Shown: positions 17,809 through 28,651 of the stretch, one piece after another | How positions within the stretch are numbered: the stretch's first letter is position 1 | Layout: every line of letters starts with the position of its first letter | DNA from: Pseudomonas syringae | GTDB lineage: Bacteria; Pseudomonadota; Gammaproteobacteria; Pseudomonadales; Pseudomonadaceae | Assembly: GCF_023278085.1 (NCBI RefSeq) | Contig: NZ_CP066265.1 | Coordinates: 612,001-676,000 of the forward strand | Direction of reading: 5' to 3' | Length of the DNA stretch: 64,000 nucleotides | Position numbers and translations under genes: made by a program | The notes under the pieces: generated by a model | Told to the model about the DNA's origin: nothing | The model's input: the letters and a program-made list of their open reading frames with translations, nothing else | Database searches by the model: none

Positions 17809-18950
17809 GTGCAGTGTTGACTGAACAGGCCGCCCTCGACGTTCATTACATGGCACGTGCGCTGGAACTGGCGCGCAAGGGCCTTTACTCCACACACCCC
17901 AATCCGCGCGTCGGCTGCGTCATCGTGCGTGATGGCCAGATCGTCGGTGAGGGCTGGCATGCCCGTGCAGGCGAGCCGCATGCCGAGGTGCATGCGCTGC
18001 GTCAGGCGGGTGAGCTTGCCCGAGGCGCGACGGCTTACGTCACGCTTGAACCATGCAGTCATCAGGGGCGTACGCCGCCCTGTGCCGATGCCTTGGTGGA
18101 GGCCGGGCTGGCGCGAGTCGTTGCCGCGATGCAGGACCCTAATCCCGAAGTCTCGGGTCGCGGGCTGCTGCGCCTGATGAATGCTGGCATCGGTGTTCAA
18201 TGCGGCGTGCTGGAAAGCGAAGCGCGGGCGCTGAATAAAGGTTTTCTCAAGCGCATGGAAACCGGTCGGCCTTATATAAGGGTCAAGCTGGCCATGAGCC
18301 TGGATGGTCGAACGGCCATGGCCAGTGGTGAAAGCCAATGGATCACCGGCCCGGAAGCCCGCTCGGCGGTGCAACGTCTGCGCGCACAGTCAAGTGTGGT
18401 CCTGACAGGTGCTGACACGGTGCTGGCAGACAACGCACGCCTGACCGTGCGCCCTGACGAGCTGGGGCTGAGCGCAGAAATGAGTGCCTTGGCCGCCAGC
18501 CGTCCGCCGTTGCGCGTATTGATTGACGGGCGCTTGCGTGTGCCGCTGGACGCGCCGTTCTTTCAGGCCGGCAGTGCGCTGGTTGTGACCTGTGCCGCTG
18601 CGTCGGCGCGGGGTCGTTATCAGGAAGACGGTCACGAGATGCTGGCACTGGCCGACAGCGCCGGTCACGTTGACCTGCGCAAACTGATGGGCGAGCTGGC
18701 AAGCCGTGGCATCAACGAGGTGCTGGTCGAGGCCGGTCCGCGTCTGGCGGGTGCCTTTGCGCGTCTCGGGCTGGTCGACGAGTTTCAGATTTTCATCGCC
18801 GGCAAGTTTCTCGGCTCATCGGCCCGGCCGCTGCTTGACCTGCCGCTGGCGCAGATGAGTGAAGCGCTGGAGCTGAATATCGTGGAAATGCGGGCCGTCG
18901 GCAATGACTGGCGAGTCATTGCTCTCCCTGTCTTCGCACCCGGCGTATAA
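17805..18950 (+). CDS. ribD: Bifunctional riboflavin deaminase/reductase RibD
   Basis: A 381-residue enzyme that deaminates and then reduces the pyrimidine intermediate, the second and third steps of riboflavin synthesis. The deaminase domain has [20 protein letters not shown] and [15 protein letters not shown], the zinc ligands (residues about 59-96). The reductase domain starts near residue 155 ([20 protein letters not shown]) and includes [15 protein letters not shown]. The start ATG overlaps the nrdR stop (ATGA). It is the first of five rib genes co-oriented here. Confidence 0.97.
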   Translation: MSAVLTEQAALDVHYMARALELARKGLYSTHPNPRVGCVIVRDGQIVGEGWHARAGEPHAEVHALRQAGELARGATAYVTLEPCSHQGRTPPCADALVEAGLARVVAAMQDPNPEVSGRGLLRLMNAGIGVQCGVLESEARALNKGFLKRMETGRPYIRVKLAMSLDGRTAMASGESQWITGPEARSAVQRLRAQSSVVLTGADTVLADNARLTVRPDELGLSAEMSALAASRPPLRVLIDGRLRVPLDAPFFQAGSALVVTCAAASARGRYQEDGHEMLALADSAGHVDLRKLMGELASRGINEVLVEAGPRLAGAFARLGLVDEFQIFIAGKFLGSSARPLLDLPLAQMSEALELNIVEMRAVGNDWRVIALPVFAPGV

Positions 18951-18996
18951 TTCCCGGCTTCGCCTAGCGCGCAGCCCCTGTTCTCCCGGAGGACCC

Positions 18997-19659
18997 ATGT
19001 TTACCGGCATTATCGAATCAATCGGCAGCATCCGCGCCCTGACTCCCAAGGGTGGCGACGTCCGCGTTTACGTGGAAACCGGCAAGCTCGACCTGAGCGA
19101 CGTCAAACTCGGTGACAGCATTGCCGTGAATGGCGTGTGCCTGACCGCTGTCGAGCTGCCTGGCGACGGCTTTTGGGCGGATGTCAGCCGGGAAACCCTG
19201 ACGGTTACTGCCTTTGTCGATCTGAAGAGCGGCAGCCGGGTCAATCTGGAAAAGGCCCTGACGCCGACCACCCGTCTGGGTGGCCATCTGGTCAGCGGGC
19301 ATGTCGACGGTGTAGGCGAAATCGTCTCCCGTGCCGAGAACGCCCGCGCCATTCAGTTCACGGTGCGTGCGCCCCGTGAACTGGCCAAATACATCGCCCA
19401 CAAAGGCTCGATCACGGTCGACGGCACCAGCCTGACCGTCAACTCGGTCAACGGTGCAGAGTTCGAGCTGACCATCGTGCCGCATACCTGGAGCGAAACC
19501 ATCATGGCCGACTACCAGCCGGGCCGTAAGGTCAATCTGGAAGTCGATCTGCTGGCGCGTTATCTGGAGCGTCTGTTACTGGGCGACAAGGCTGCAGAGC
19601 CGGGCCACGGCACGATCACCGAAAGCTTTCTGGCCGAGAACGGCTACCTGAAATCCTGA
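18997..19659 (+). CDS. ribE: Riboflavin synthase alpha subunit
   Basis: A 220-residue enzyme that dismutates two lumazine molecules to riboflavin and the pyrimidine precursor. It begins with the diagnostic [12 protein letters not shown] and contains the internal repeat typical of the trimer-forming family ([11 protein letters not shown] and [27 protein letters not shown]). GGAGGACCC lies just before the ATG at 18997. It sits between ribD and ribBA. It is called ribC in P. aeruginosa naming. Confidence 0.96.
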   Translation: MFTGIIESIGSIRALTPKGGDVRVYVETGKLDLSDVKLGDSIAVNGVCLTAVELPGDGFWADVSRETLTVTAFVDLKSGSRVNLEKALTPTTRLGGHLVSGHVDGVGEIVSRAENARAIQFTVRAPRELAKYIAHKGSITVDGTSLTVNSVNGAEFELTIVPHTWSETIMADYQPGRKVNLEVDLLARYLERLLLGDKAAEPGHGTITESFLAENGYLKS

Positions 19660-19675
19660 ATCAAGGGGGTGCCGT

Positions 19676-20767
19676 GTGGCGCTCAACAGTATCGAAGAAC
19701 TGGTTGAAGACATTCGCCAAGGCAAGATGGTCATCCTCATGGATGACGAAGACCGCGAGAACGAAGGCGACCTGATCATGGCCGCCGAGTGCGTGAAGCC
19801 CGAGCACATCAACTTCATGGCGCGTTTTGCCCGTGGTCTGATCTGCATGCCGATGACTCGCGAGCGCTGCGAAACCCTCAAGCTGCCCCTGATGGCGCCG
19901 CGCAACGGTTCAGGTTTCGGCACCAAGTTCACCGTTTCCATCGAAGCTGCCGAAGGCGTGACCACCGGTATCTCGGCAGCCGACCGTGCACGCACCGTGC
20001 AGGCCGCCGCCGCCAAGGACGCCAAAGCCGAAGATATCGTCAGCCCGGGGCACATTTTCCCGTTGATGGCTCAGGCGGGTGGCACCTTGGCACGCGCCGG
20101 TCACACCGAAGCAGCGTGTGATCTGGCACGCATGGCCGGTTTCGAGCCGTCGGGCCTGATCTGCGAAGTCATGAACGACGACGGCACCATGTCGCGTCGC
20201 GCCGAACTTGAAGCATTTGCCCAGCAACACGACATCAAGATCGGCACCATCGCCGACCTGATTCACTACCGGATGATCCACGAACGTACCGTTCAGCGGA
20301 TTGCCGAGCAGCCGATGGACAGCGAACTGGGCAGTTTCAACCTGGTGACTTATCGCGATTCGGTCGAGGGCGATGTGCATCTGGCACTGACCCTGGGCAA
20401 GATCTGCGCAGAAGAACCCACCCTCGTTCGCGTCCATAACATGGACCCGCTGCGCGACCTGCTGATGGTCAAGCAGCCCGGCCGCTGGAGCCTGCGCGCC
20501 GCAATGCGCGCGGTCAGCGAGGCGGGCAGTGGCGTGGTGCTGTTGCTGGGTCACCCGCTGGATGGCGATGTGTTGCTGGCCCACATCCGGGAAACCGCCG
20601 GGCAACAACCGATCAAGACGCCGACCACTTACAGCACGGTCGGCGCCGGTTCGCAGATCCTTCGTGACCTCGGTGTGCGCAAAATGCGCCTGATGAGTTC
20701 ACCGATGAAGTTCAATGCGATATCCGGTTTCGATCTGGAAGTTGTAGAATACGTGCCCTCCGAATAA
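19676..20767 (+). CDS. ribBA: RibBA-type DHBP synthase with degenerate RibA domain
   Basis: A 363-residue protein with a GTG start at 19676 ([12 protein letters not shown]). The N-terminal domain is complete 3,4-dihydroxy-2-butanone-4-phosphate synthase ([32 protein letters not shown]). The C-terminal domain is RibA-like ([46 protein letters not shown]), but the GTP cyclohydrolase II zinc site (ECLTGD...RCDCG) is replaced by [12 protein letters not shown] with no Cys. So it probably provides only the DHBP activity, and the separate ribA at 22984 supplies GTP cyclohydrolase II. Confidence 0.95.
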   Translation: MALNSIEELVEDIRQGKMVILMDDEDRENEGDLIMAAECVKPEHINFMARFARGLICMPMTRERCETLKLPLMAPRNGSGFGTKFTVSIEAAEGVTTGISAADRARTVQAAAAKDAKAEDIVSPGHIFPLMAQAGGTLARAGHTEAACDLARMAGFEPSGLICEVMNDDGTMSRRAELEAFAQQHDIKIGTIADLIHYRMIHERTVQRIAEQPMDSELGSFNLVTYRDSVEGDVHLALTLGKICAEEPTLVRVHNMDPLRDLLMVKQPGRWSLRAAMRAVSEAGSGVVLLLGHPLDGDVLLAHIRETAGQQPIKTPTTYSTVGAGSQILRDLGVRKMRLMSSPMKFNAISGFDLEVVEYVPSE

Positions 20768-20850
20768 ATACCGGCAGGTTGGCGCGTGCGGAAGACGGTT
20801 TTTCGCAGGTTTCGGTCTGACGGTTGCGATTCGTGGCCTACTATCCCTCA

Positions 20851-20872
20851 AAGTCCGCCTGAAGGCGGGCTT
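20851..20872 (+). terminator. Hairpin between ribBA and ribH
   Basis: AAGTCCGCC (20851-20859), loop TGAA, GGCGGGCTT (20864-20872) form a 9-bp stem including one G-U pair, followed by GCTCTTTA. It lies 25 bp before ribH, so it may be a partial terminator or a processing signal. No FMN riboswitch consensus is visible in this gap. Confidence 0.45.
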
Positions 20873-20896
20873 GCTCTTTAATACGAGACTCACCGA

Positions 20897-21373
20897 ATGA
20901 CCTTGAAGACCATCGAAGGTACTTTCATCGCTCCCCAGGGCCGCTACGCTCTGGTGGTTGGCCGTTTCAACAGCTTCGTCGTGGAAAGCCTGGTTAGCGG
21001 TGCCGTTGATGCGCTGGTACGCCACGGCGTCAGCGAAAGCGACATCACCATCATCCGCGCGCCGGGTGCTTTCGAGATTCCCCTGGTTGTGCAGAAAGTC
21101 GCTCAGCGCAGCGAGTTTTCGGCGATCGTCGCGCTGGGCGCGGTGATTCGTGGCGGTACCCCGCACTTCGAATACGTGGCAGGCGAGTGCGTCAAAGGCT
21201 TGTCCCAGGTGTCCATGGAGTTCGGCATTCCAGTCGCTTTCGGTGTGTTGACGGTCGATTCTATCGAACAGGCCATCGAGCGTTCCGGCACCAAAGCCGG
21301 TAACAAGGGCGCTGAAGCTGCGCTGTCCGCCATCGAAATGGTCAGCCTGCTGTCGCAGTTGGAGGCCAAGTGA
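20897..21373 (+). CDS. ribH: 6,7-dimethyl-8-ribityllumazine synthase
   Basis: A 158-residue enzyme that condenses the RibD product with DHBP to give lumazine, the substrate of RibE; it normally forms icosahedral shells. Motifs: [20 protein letters not shown] with the substrate-binding [36 protein letters not shown] with the catalytic His, and [15 protein letters not shown]. It starts at the ATG at 20897 and overlaps nusB by 4 bp, a conserved coupling. Confidence 0.97.
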   Translation: MTLKTIEGTFIAPQGRYALVVGRFNSFVVESLVSGAVDALVRHGVSESDITIIRAPGAFEIPLVVQKVAQRSEFSAIVALGAVIRGGTPHFEYVAGECVKGLSQVSMEFGIPVAFGVLTVDSIEQAIERSGTKAGNKGAEAALSAIEMVSLLSQLEAK

Positions 21374-21867
21374 TTTCCGACGATACCGACCAGTTCAACC
21401 CACGCGACGCCAAAGCGCCGGAAATCGCCAAAGGCAAGAGCGCCAAACGTCGCGAAGCACGGCAGATGGCAACTCAGGCCCTGTACCAACGGCACATGGC
21501 TGGCCACGCGCTGAACGAAATCGAAGCGCAGTTTCGTGTCGACAACGATTTCAGCAACGTCGACGGCACCTACTTCCGTGAGCTGCTGCACGGTGTGGCG
21601 ACCAACCAGACCGAGATCGACGCTGCTCTGGCACCTTGCCTTGATCTGACCATCGAAGAACTCGACCCGATCGAGCTGGCGGTACTGCGCCTGTCCACCT
21701 TCGAACTGCTCAAGCGCATCGACGTGCCTTATCGCGTGGTGATCAACGAAGGCATTGAGCTGGCGAAAGTCTACGGCTCCACTGACGGCCACAAGTTCGT
21801 CAATGGTGTGCTGGACAAGCTGGCACCGCGCCTGCGTGAAGTCGAAGTGAAGGCCCACAAGCGCTGA
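21370..21867 (+). CDS. nusB: Transcription antitermination factor NusB
   Basis: A 165-residue RNA-binding protein of the rRNA antitermination complex (with NusE/S10, NusA, NusG). It uses the GTG at 21370, which overlaps the ribH stop (GTGA). The basic segment [20 protein letters not shown] is the boxA-binding region, and [20 protein letters not shown] plus [20 protein letters not shown] are conserved NusB helices. The N-terminal 25 residues are a longer acidic leader than in E. coli. Confidence 0.95.
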   Translation: MISDDTDQFNPRDAKAPEIAKGKSAKRREARQMATQALYQRHMAGHALNEIEAQFRVDNDFSNVDGTYFRELLHGVATNQTEIDAALAPCLDLTIEELDPIELAVLRLSTFELLKRIDVPYRVVINEGIELAKVYGSTDGHKFVNGVLDKLAPRLREVEVKAHKR

Positions 21868-21883
21868 TTCGCGCCTGACCTTC

Positions 21884-22861
21884 ATGGGAGAGTTCGAGCT
21901 GATCCGCAATTACTTCGCCACTGCGCCCTGCGCGCAGGCGGGCGAAGACGTTGCACTGGGGATCGGCGACGACTGCGCGCTGCTGGCGTTACCGCCCGGC
22001 GAGCAGTTGGCGATCTCGACCGACACCCTGGTTGCCGGGGTGCATTTTCCCGATATCTGCGACCCTTTTCTGCTCGGCCAGCGTGCCCTGGCAGTGTCTG
22101 CCAGTGATCTGGCGGCCATGGGCGCTCGCCCGATTGCCTTTACCCTTGCCTTGACCCTGCCGCACGTCGATGCCGACTGGCTGCAGGCATTCGCGCGTGG
22201 TCTGAACCAGATGGCGCAAGGCTGTGCGCTGCGCCTGATCGGCGGTGATACCACGCGTGGTCCGCTTAGCCTGACGATGACAGTGTTTGGCAGTGTGCCC
22301 ACCGGGCTTGCCCTGACCCGCAGCGGCGCTCGCGAAGGCGATCTGCTGTGTGTCGGCGGCGCGCTCGGCGACGCTGCTGGAGCATTGCCACTGGTATTGA
22401 ATCAGCGCAGCGCCGAGGCTTCGATTGCCCAGCCGTTGCTGGCCCGCTACTGGTCGCCACAACCGCAGTTAGCGCTGGGTCAGGCCTTGCGCGGCAGGGC
22501 TACATCGGCGCTGGATATCTCCGACGGTCTGCTCGCGGACTGCGGGCATATCGCCCGCGCTTCGGGTGTGCGTCTGTTGATCGAATGCGACAGGTTGCCG
22601 ATATCGGAGCCGCTGCTGGCGCTGCTTGGTCTGCAGGCCGCCCGGCAAGCAGCGCTGAGTGGTGGTGACGATTACATTCTGGCGTTCACCTTGCCATCCG
22701 CACAGCTGCCCGGTTTGCAGGCTGCTGGCTGGCCCGTGCAGGTGATCGGACGGGCAGAGGCGGGGCAGGGCGTGGTCTTGCTCGACAGTGCCGGTAACGA
22801 CATCACGCCCGATACGCGCGGCTATCAGCATTTCGGCAGCGCGGCGTGCAAGGACAGCTAA
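21884..22861 (+). CDS. thiL: Thiamine-monophosphate kinase
   Basis: A 325-residue kinase that phosphorylates thiamine monophosphate to the diphosphate cofactor. It starts MGEFELIRNYFA and has the ThiL ATP/Mg motifs GIGDDCALL, STDTLVAGVHF, SASDLAAMGARPI, LIGGDTTRGPLSL and ALDISDGLLADCGHI. The SGGDDYILAFT segment completes the active site. It lies 16 bp after nusB. The pgpA gene that often follows thiL is absent; ribA is next. Confidence 0.95.
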   Translation: MGEFELIRNYFATAPCAQAGEDVALGIGDDCALLALPPGEQLAISTDTLVAGVHFPDICDPFLLGQRALAVSASDLAAMGARPIAFTLALTLPHVDADWLQAFARGLNQMAQGCALRLIGGDTTRGPLSLTMTVFGSVPTGLALTRSGAREGDLLCVGGALGDAAGALPLVLNQRSAEASIAQPLLARYWSPQPQLALGQALRGRATSALDISDGLLADCGHIARASGVRLLIECDRLPISEPLLALLGLQAARQAALSGGDDYILAFTLPSAQLPGLQAAGWPVQVIGRAEAGQGVVLLDSAGNDITPDTRGYQHFGSAACKDS

Positions 22862-22983
22862 AGTCTATGCATCGAACTTTATGATCTAAATGCCCGAGAA
22901 TTCGCGCTGAGCGTCCGTAAGAACCTGCTGTTACAATGCAGATCTTGCGAATTTCCAGCCTTCATACTGATCAGGAGCACCCG

Positions 22984-23601
22984 GTGCCCGTCGTATTTGT
23001 TGCCGCTTCCAAGCTGCCTACACCCTTTGCAGAATTTGCCATGCACGGCTTTATCGAGTCGGCAACCGGCCGTGAACATGTTGTCCTGAGTCTGGGTGAC
23101 GTCGCCGATGGCGCACCGGTTCTTGGTCGTGTGCATTCCGAATGCCTGACAGGCGACGCGCTGTTCAGCCAGCGTTGCGATTGCGGCTCCCAGCTTGAAG
23201 CCGCTCTGCGCGCCATCGCCACCGAAGGGCGCGGCGTATTGCTGTATCTGCGTCAGGAAGGGCGCGGTATTGGCCTGATGAACAAGATCCGCGCCTATGA
23301 GCTACAGGACGGTGGTGCCGATACCGTCGAGGCCAATGAGCGTCTGGGCTTTGCTGCCGATCAACGTGATTACGCGATCTGCCTGCCGATGCTTCAGCAT
23401 CTGGGCGTTCAGTCGCTGCGCCTGATGACCAACAACCCGCGCAAGGTCAAAGCGCTGACCGACATGGGCATCAAGGTCGCCGAGCGAGTGCCGTTGCACA
23501 CCGGGCAGAACCCGCACAATCGACTTTACCTGGCAACCAAGGCCGGCAAGCTGGGACACATGATGGGCAATGAGCATCAAAGCGAGGTCGGTCCGGCGTG
23601 A
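22984..23601 (+). CDS. ribA: GTP cyclohydrolase II
   Basis: A 205-residue enzyme, first step of riboflavin synthesis. The GTG at 22984 was chosen because AGGAG precedes it and it gives the usual start ([17 protein letters not shown]); an upstream in-frame ATG at 22936 would add 16 unconserved residues. The intact zinc site [19 protein letters not shown] and the [26 protein letters not shown]-like and [11 protein letters not shown] motifs are present. It complements the degenerate RibA domain of the upstream ribBA product. Confidence 0.95.
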   Translation: MPVVFVAASKLPTPFAEFAMHGFIESATGREHVVLSLGDVADGAPVLGRVHSECLTGDALFSQRCDCGSQLEAALRAIATEGRGVLLYLRQEGRGIGLMNKIRAYELQDGGADTVEANERLGFAADQRDYAICLPMLQHLGVQSLRLMTNNPRKVKALTDMGIKVAERVPLHTGQNPHNRLYLATKAGKLGHMMGNEHQSEVGPA

Positions 23602-24011
23602 CGCGCAGTGAGGTCCGTCAAAAGCTGGAAATGGCATGGTGGCGCCAACTGGGGCTGACCCTGGCGCCATTGTTGGTGGTCTGTCTGTTTTTCGGCTCCA
23701 GTGAACCGCTCATTCCAGTACTGGCAATGCCGCTGTTCATCGCCGGTATCGGCTCGATGTTCGTCAGCGTGAAGCCGTTCGGGGCTTACAAGCGCGCATT
23801 GGCAGCCACTCAGGCCTCAATCGATACGCCTGAAGAGCCTGCGGCCTGGATCAAACTCGCCGCAGTCCGTCGTTTTGCCTTTCTCGCTGCCGGGCTCCCC
23901 GCCTGGATCGCCGCTGTCGCTGTGCTGTTCGGCCTGCACCCGCTACCCGTCTGCCTGCTGGCGTTTTCCAGCGTGGTGCTGCTGTACCTGTATCGGCTTC
24001 CGACAGCCTGA
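23598..24011 (+). CDS. Small inner membrane protein, hypothetical
   Basis: A 137-residue membrane protein with a GTG start at 23598 that overlaps the ribA stop (GTGA), which indicates coupling. Four hydrophobic segments are visible: [52 protein letters not shown] and [19 protein letters not shown]. No transporter signature is seen; automatic annotations of such proteins as MFS are not supported by length. It is probably a conserved pseudomonad envelope protein of unknown function. Confidence 0.75.
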   Translation: MTRSEVRQKLEMAWWRQLGLTLAPLLVVCLFFGSSEPLIPVLAMPLFIAGIGSMFVSVKPFGAYKRALAATQASIDTPEEPAAWIKLAAVRRFAFLAAGLPAWIAAVAVLFGLHPLPVCLLAFSSVVLLYLYRLPTA

Positions 24012-24133
24012 CGCTGAGGGTGCGGGGGCACGCCCGTCGGGCAGAAGCCTGAAAGCCCTGTCTTCCGGGCTCTCCAGAACTTGTATGTAACGATGACGGC
24101 TGGGCGGTGAGGGCCGAGAGGTGTGCGGGCGTA

Positions 24134-26029
24134 TCAGCCAATCAACACCAATCGCTCATTGATCGCTGCTTCAATCCCTTCTGCATTCAGCCCGCATTCG
24201 GCCAGCATCTGTGCGGGTTTGGCATGCTCGACATAAACGTCCGGCAAGCCCAGGTGCAGCACTGACTTGAGGATGTTGGCGCGGGCCAGAAACTCGCTGA
24301 CCGCCGCACCGGCACCGCCCATCACTGCATTCTCTTCCAGGGTGACCAGCAGTTCGTGATTAGCGGCTGCTTCGCGCACCAGTGTCTCGTCCAGCGGTTT
24401 GACGAAGCGCATGTCGATAACGGTCGCATCCAGCTTCTCGGCAACCACCATGGCCTCGGTCAGTTGCACACCGAACACCAGTATCGCAATACCCTGGCCT
24501 TGTCGACGCACGACGCCCTTGCCGATTTCGACCGGGTCGAGGTCGGCATCAATCAGCGCATTCGGGCCTGTGCCACGCGGGTAGCGCACTGCCGCAGGTC
24601 CGTTGTGCCGGTAGCCGGTGCTGAGCAACTTGCGCAGCTCGTTTTCATCACTCGGTGTCATCACAACGATGCCAGGGATGCAGCGCAGGAAAGACAGATC
24701 GAAGCTGCCCGCGTGAGTCGGGCCGTCTTCGCCGACCAGGCCGGCGCGGTCGATGGCGAACAGCACGTCGAGGTTCTGCACCGCGACGTCATGCACCAAT
24801 TGGTCGTAACCACGTTGCAGGAAGGTCGAGTAGATCGCGACAACCGGCTTGCTGCCTTCGCACGCCATACCCGCCGCCAGTGTCACAGCGTGCTGTTCGG
24901 CGATGGCGACGTCGAAGTAGCGCTCGGGGAAGCGCTCGCTGAACGCCACCAGATCCGAGCCTTCCTTCATGGCAGGCGTAATGCCCACCAGTCGAGCGTC
25001 GGCTTCAGCCATGTCGCAGATCCACTGGCCGAACACGCCGGAATACTTCGGCGCACTGACTTTCTTCTGAACATTGACCGGCGCATTCACTGGTTCAAGC
25101 TTGGTGATTGCGTGGTAGCCAATCGGGTCGACTTCTGCCGGAGCGAAGCCCTTGCCTTTCTTGGTCACAACGTGCAAAAACTGCGGGCCTTTCAAATCAC
25201 GCATGTTGCGCAACGTGGCGATGAGCGTCGGCAGATCGTGGCCGTCGATAGGGCCAATGTAATTCCAGCCCAGCTCTTCGAAAAGCGTACCGGGGACCAG
25301 CATGCCCTTGGCGTACTCTTCGGTGCGCCGCGCGATTTCCCACGCACCCGGCAGGCGCGAGAGCACCTTCTTGCTGCCTTCACGCATGCTGGTATATGTG
25401 CGGCTGGAAAGAATCTTGGCCAGATAGTTCGACAGCCCGCCGACGTTGCGCGAGATCGACATGTCGTTGTCATTGAGAATGACCAGCATGTTGGCCGCCA
25501 CTTCCGGCGCGTGGTTCAGCGCCTCGAACGCCATGCCGGCAGTCAGCGCGCCGTCGCCGATGACCGCGATGGATTTACGCTCGCTGCCTTGCAGGCGCGA
25601 GGCAATCGCCATGCCCAGCGCAGCACTGATCGACGTGCTGGAATGGCCGACGCCAAAGGTGTCGTATTCACTCTCGCTACGGCGCGGGAAAGCGGCAACA
25701 CCGTCCTTCTGACGCAGCGTGGACATGCGCGCACGACGGCCGGTCAGGATTTTGTGCGGATATGCCTGGTGACCCACGTCCCACACCAGACGATCGTCTG
25801 GCGTATCGAACACGTAATGCAGGGCAATGGTCAGCTCGATGACCCCAAGGCCGGCACCGAAATGCCCGCCGGTCTGGCCAACGGAATACAGCAATTCCAG
25901 GCGCAGTTCATCGGCCAGGGTTTCCAGCTCGGCTTCACCCAGACGGCGCAGGCCTTCCGGTGTGTCAGCACGGTCGAGCAGCGGAGTAACCGGGCGCTCG
26001 CGGGGGATGTCTTTGAACGTCGTGGGCAT
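24134..26029 (-). CDS. dxs: 1-deoxy-D-xylulose-5-phosphate synthase
   Basis: A 631-residue thiamine-diphosphate enzyme, first step of the MEP isoprenoid pathway. Motifs: [50 protein letters not shown], the TPP site [17 protein letters not shown] ... NDNDMSIS, and the transketolase pyrimidine-binding domain [16 protein letters not shown] and [15 protein letters not shown]. It starts [19 protein letters not shown]. It runs convergent to the rib genes and downstream of ispA with a gap of about 160 bp, forming the xseB-ispA-dxs cluster. Confidence 0.97.
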   Translation of the reverse strand: MPTTFKDIPRERPVTPLLDRADTPEGLRRLGEAELETLADELRLELLYSVGQTGGHFGAGLGVIELTIALHYVFDTPDDRLVWDVGHQAYPHKILTGRRARMSTLRQKDGVAAFPRRSESEYDTFGVGHSSTSISAALGMAIASRLQGSERKSIAVIGDGALTAGMAFEALNHAPEVAANMLVILNDNDMSISRNVGGLSNYLAKILSSRTYTSMREGSKKVLSRLPGAWEIARRTEEYAKGMLVPGTLFEELGWNYIGPIDGHDLPTLIATLRNMRDLKGPQFLHVVTKKGKGFAPAEVDPIGYHAITKLEPVNAPVNVQKKVSAPKYSGVFGQWICDMAEADARLVGITPAMKEGSDLVAFSERFPERYFDVAIAEQHAVTLAAGMACEGSKPVVAIYSTFLQRGYDQLVHDVAVQNLDVLFAIDRAGLVGEDGPTHAGSFDLSFLRCIPGIVVMTPSDENELRKLLSTGYRHNGPAAVRYPRGTGPNALIDADLDPVEIGKGVVRRQGQGIAILVFGVQLTEAMVVAEKLDATVIDMRFVKPLDETLVREAAANHELLVTLEENAVMGGAGAAVSEFLARANILKSVLHLGLPDVYVEHAKPAQMLAECGLNAEGIEAAINERLVLIG

Positions 26030-26188
26030 CAGGCGAATCGTTATAAGTAAAAGAGGCGGCAGTTTACCTTATGCATCGCACGCTGCCCATGAAGTGAGTC
26101 GGCGGATAGTCCGTCTGCTCACACGCTTGGTGACTGAGACCTGATGAACCCGGGTTGATTCACCGTAATTCCGGTTCCGTTCAGGGCT

Positions 26189-27076
26189 TCAGTGGCGGCG
26201 TTCCACGATGTAGCGCGCCAGCTCGCGTAATGGCTCGGCCGTGGTGCCGAAGTCAGCCAGAGCGTCCAGTGCCTGATCGCGCAATTCCAGGGCATAGCCC
26301 TTGGCCGCTTCCAGCCCGATCAGCGCGGGGTAGGTCGGCTTGTCACGCGCTATATCCGCGCCTTGGCGTTTGCCAAGCGTTGCGGTATCGCTTTCGACGT
26401 CGAGAATGTCGTCCTGGACCTGAAAGGCCAGACCGATTGCGCGCGCATAAACCTGCAAGGCATCCAGCCGGGTCTGATCCGACTGCCCGCTGGCCAGCGC
26501 GCCAAGCCTGACGCTGGCTTCGATCAGCGCACCGGTCTTGTGGCGATGCATGTATTCCAGCGCGGCCTGATCCAGCTTCAGCCCTACCGAGCCCAGATCA
26601 ATCGCCTGCCCGCCCACCATTCCCGCAGGGCCAGCGGCGGTAGCCAATGTGCTGACCATCTGCAAACGGGTCTCGGCATCGCGTGAAGTGAGGTGCGGGG
26701 CGAGCAGGGCGGTGAACGCCAGGCTTTGCAGGCCGTCGCCGGCGAGGATCGCGCAGGCTTCATCGAATGCCTTGTGTGTGGTGGGCTGGCCGCGACGCAG
26801 ATCGTCATCGTCCATTGCTGGCAAATCGTCGTGTACCAGCGAATAGGCATGGATCAGCTCAACCGCGCAGGCCGCACCGTTGGCGTCTTCGGCCACACCA
26901 CCCAACGCTTCGCAGGCCGCATAGGCGAGCAATGGACGCACGCGCTTGCCGCCGTTCATCACGCTGTAGCGCATGGCTTTATAGAGGCGCGTCAGCTCAG
27001 GGCTCGGTGCCTGAAACAGACCCTCAAGCGCAGCGTTTACGCGAACCTGGCTTTGCGCCTGATAGCTCGCGATCAT
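26189..27076 (-). CDS. ispA: Farnesyl diphosphate synthase (polyprenyl synthetase)
   Basis: A 295-residue prenyltransferase that extends IPP/DMAPP to farnesyl diphosphate. The first aspartate-rich motif lies in [20 protein letters not shown] and the second in [32 protein letters not shown] binds IPP. It overlaps xseB by 4 bp. Length and motifs match the bacterial IspA group rather than long-chain synthases. Confidence 0.96.
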
Positions 27077-27318
27077 TCGGGGAGTTCCGCATCGTCGAAC
27101 GGCTCTTCGGTCAGCTCACCGTCGCGTTCCAGCAGTACCTGAACCTTCTGCTCGGCCTGGGTGAGGGCACTCTGGCAATCGCGGGTCAGGCGTACACCTT
27201 GCTCGAAGGCGGTCAGAGAGTCTTCCAGAGACAATTCGCCATTCTCCAGGCGCTCTACCAGCGCTTGCAGATCAGCGAGGGACTGTTCGAAATCCAGTGC
27301 AGCTTTCTTGCGGGCCAT
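27073..27318 (-). CDS. xseB: Exodeoxyribonuclease VII small subunit
   Basis: An 81-residue protein starting at the ATG at 27318 ([20 protein letters not shown]). The helix-rich sequence [20 protein letters not shown] followed by [20 protein letters not shown] is the XseB signature. It forms, with XseA encoded elsewhere, the exonuclease that trims single-stranded DNA. It heads the xseB-ispA-dxs operon. Confidence 0.95.
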
Positions 27319-27420
27319 GGGGGCATTTCCGGTAGAGGTTAAACCGCGCGACACTAGCAGAGCGGCGGCCCTGGGGCAAATCAAGGCGATGGATCTGTGT
27401 CATTGCAGTGGCTGGCAGGA

Positions 27421-28587
27421 TCAACCCGCGGCAAACCCGTTCTGCAGGTCGGCGATCAGATCTTCCGGGCTTTCGAGGCCAATCTGCAAGCGCAGCATCG
27501 GGCCTGCGCCCCGGTCGGGGCCGTGCTGTTCGATCTCGGTGACCAGGCTTTCAAAACCGCCCCAGGAATAGCCGATCCCGAACAACTTCAATGCACTGAC
27601 AAAGCGATCCAGCACCTGCCGATCAGCCGTTTTGAATTCGAAGCTGAGCAGGCCGTTGCAACCATGAAAGTCGCGCTTCCAGATCGCGTGGCCCGGATCA
27701 TCCGGCAACGCGGGATAAAGCACGCGAGCGACCTGAGGCTGGCCCTGTAGCCATTGTGCCACCTGCATCGCATGCCGTTCGTGCATGGCCATGCGCGCGG
27801 CCAGACTGCGTGCGCCGCGCAGCACCAGATAGGCATCATCGGGGCTGACGGTATTGCCTACGGCGGTATTCATGGTCTTGAGGGTTTGCCAGTGGTTTTC
27901 GGTGGTGCTGACGCTGCCCATCATCACATCCGAATGCCCGGCCACGTACTTGGTCAGCGCCATCAGCGAAATGTCCGCACCCAGCTCAAGAGGCTTGTAC
28001 AACACCCCGGAGCCCCAGGAGTTATCCACAGCCAGCAGCAGATTTTTCGCTTTGCACAGTTGCGACAGGGCGGGCAGGTCGCACATATCAAAGGTCAGCG
28101 AGCCCGGTACTTCAGCGTAGATCATCCGTGTGTTGGCTTTGATCATGGATTCCACGTCACTGCCATCGGCGGCATAGAAGTCGAATTGAATGTCGAACGC
28201 CTTCAGCAGGGTGTTCGCCAGTCGTCGCACCGGGCCATAGACCGATTCGGTGAGCAGTACATGATCGCCGGGGCGCAAAAAAGATTGAAACATCTGCGCG
28301 ACGGCGGCAAGCCCTGTCGGGTAAAGGCAGGTGCCGTGAGCGCCTTCAAGTTCGGAGACCAGATCCTGCAAGGCAAACGCCGTCGGGTTGCCATTCGCAC
28401 CGTAAGTCAGCGAACGCTCCGGCCCTTTGGTGCGCATCTCGGCTTCGCGCAAGCTGTCCAGGCTGTCGAACAGCACGGTGCTGATGCGCACCACCGGCGG
28501 ATTGACCGCCAGCCCCGGCCCGCTACTTGCGCTACGGCCGCGTTGCGACAGGGCAGTGTGGGCGCGAGGGTCTTTGCTGTGCGGCAT
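27421..28587 (-). CDS. metC: Cystathionine beta-lyase-type PLP enzyme
   Basis: A 388-residue Cys/Met-metabolism PLP enzyme (fold type I). It shows YGANGNPTAFALQDLVSELE, the PLP-binding lysine in ISLMALTKYVAGHSDVMMGS, the Asp-containing DNSWGSGVLYKPLELGADIS, and an FSRCGI-like tail (GPMLRLQIGLESPEDLIADL). This matches beta-C-S lyases that convert cystathionine to homocysteine, pyruvate and ammonia. It lies alone between xseB and a DUF1016 gene. A gamma-lyase activity cannot be excluded by sequence. Confidence 0.88.
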   Translation of the reverse strand: MPHSKDPRAHTALSQRGRSASSGPGLAVNPPVVRISTVLFDSLDSLREAEMRTKGPERSLTYGANGNPTAFALQDLVSELEGAHGTCLYPTGLAAVAQMFQSFLRPGDHVLLTESVYGPVRRLANTLLKAFDIQFDFYAADGSDVESMIKANTRMIYAEVPGSLTFDMCDLPALSQLCKAKNLLLAVDNSWGSGVLYKPLELGADISLMALTKYVAGHSDVMMGSVSTTENHWQTLKTMNTAVGNTVSPDDAYLVLRGARSLAARMAMHERHAMQVAQWLQGQPQVARVLYPALPDDPGHAIWKRDFHGCNGLLSFEFKTADRQVLDRFVSALKLFGIGYSWGGFESLVTEIEQHGPDRGAGPMLRLQIGLESPEDLIADLQNGFAAG

Positions 28588-28651
28588 GTAGGGCTCCGGA
28601 AAGTGACGGCGTTATCTGGCAAGCGTAATGCATCCGTGCGGTTGTCAGGTA

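Noticed and set aside
20768..20896. FMN riboswitch upstream of ribH
   Set aside because: The conserved RFN-element segments are not present; only a simple hairpin is seen.
24356..26050. 564-codon plus-strand frame opposite dxs
   Set aside because: Antisense shadow of an unmistakable dxs.
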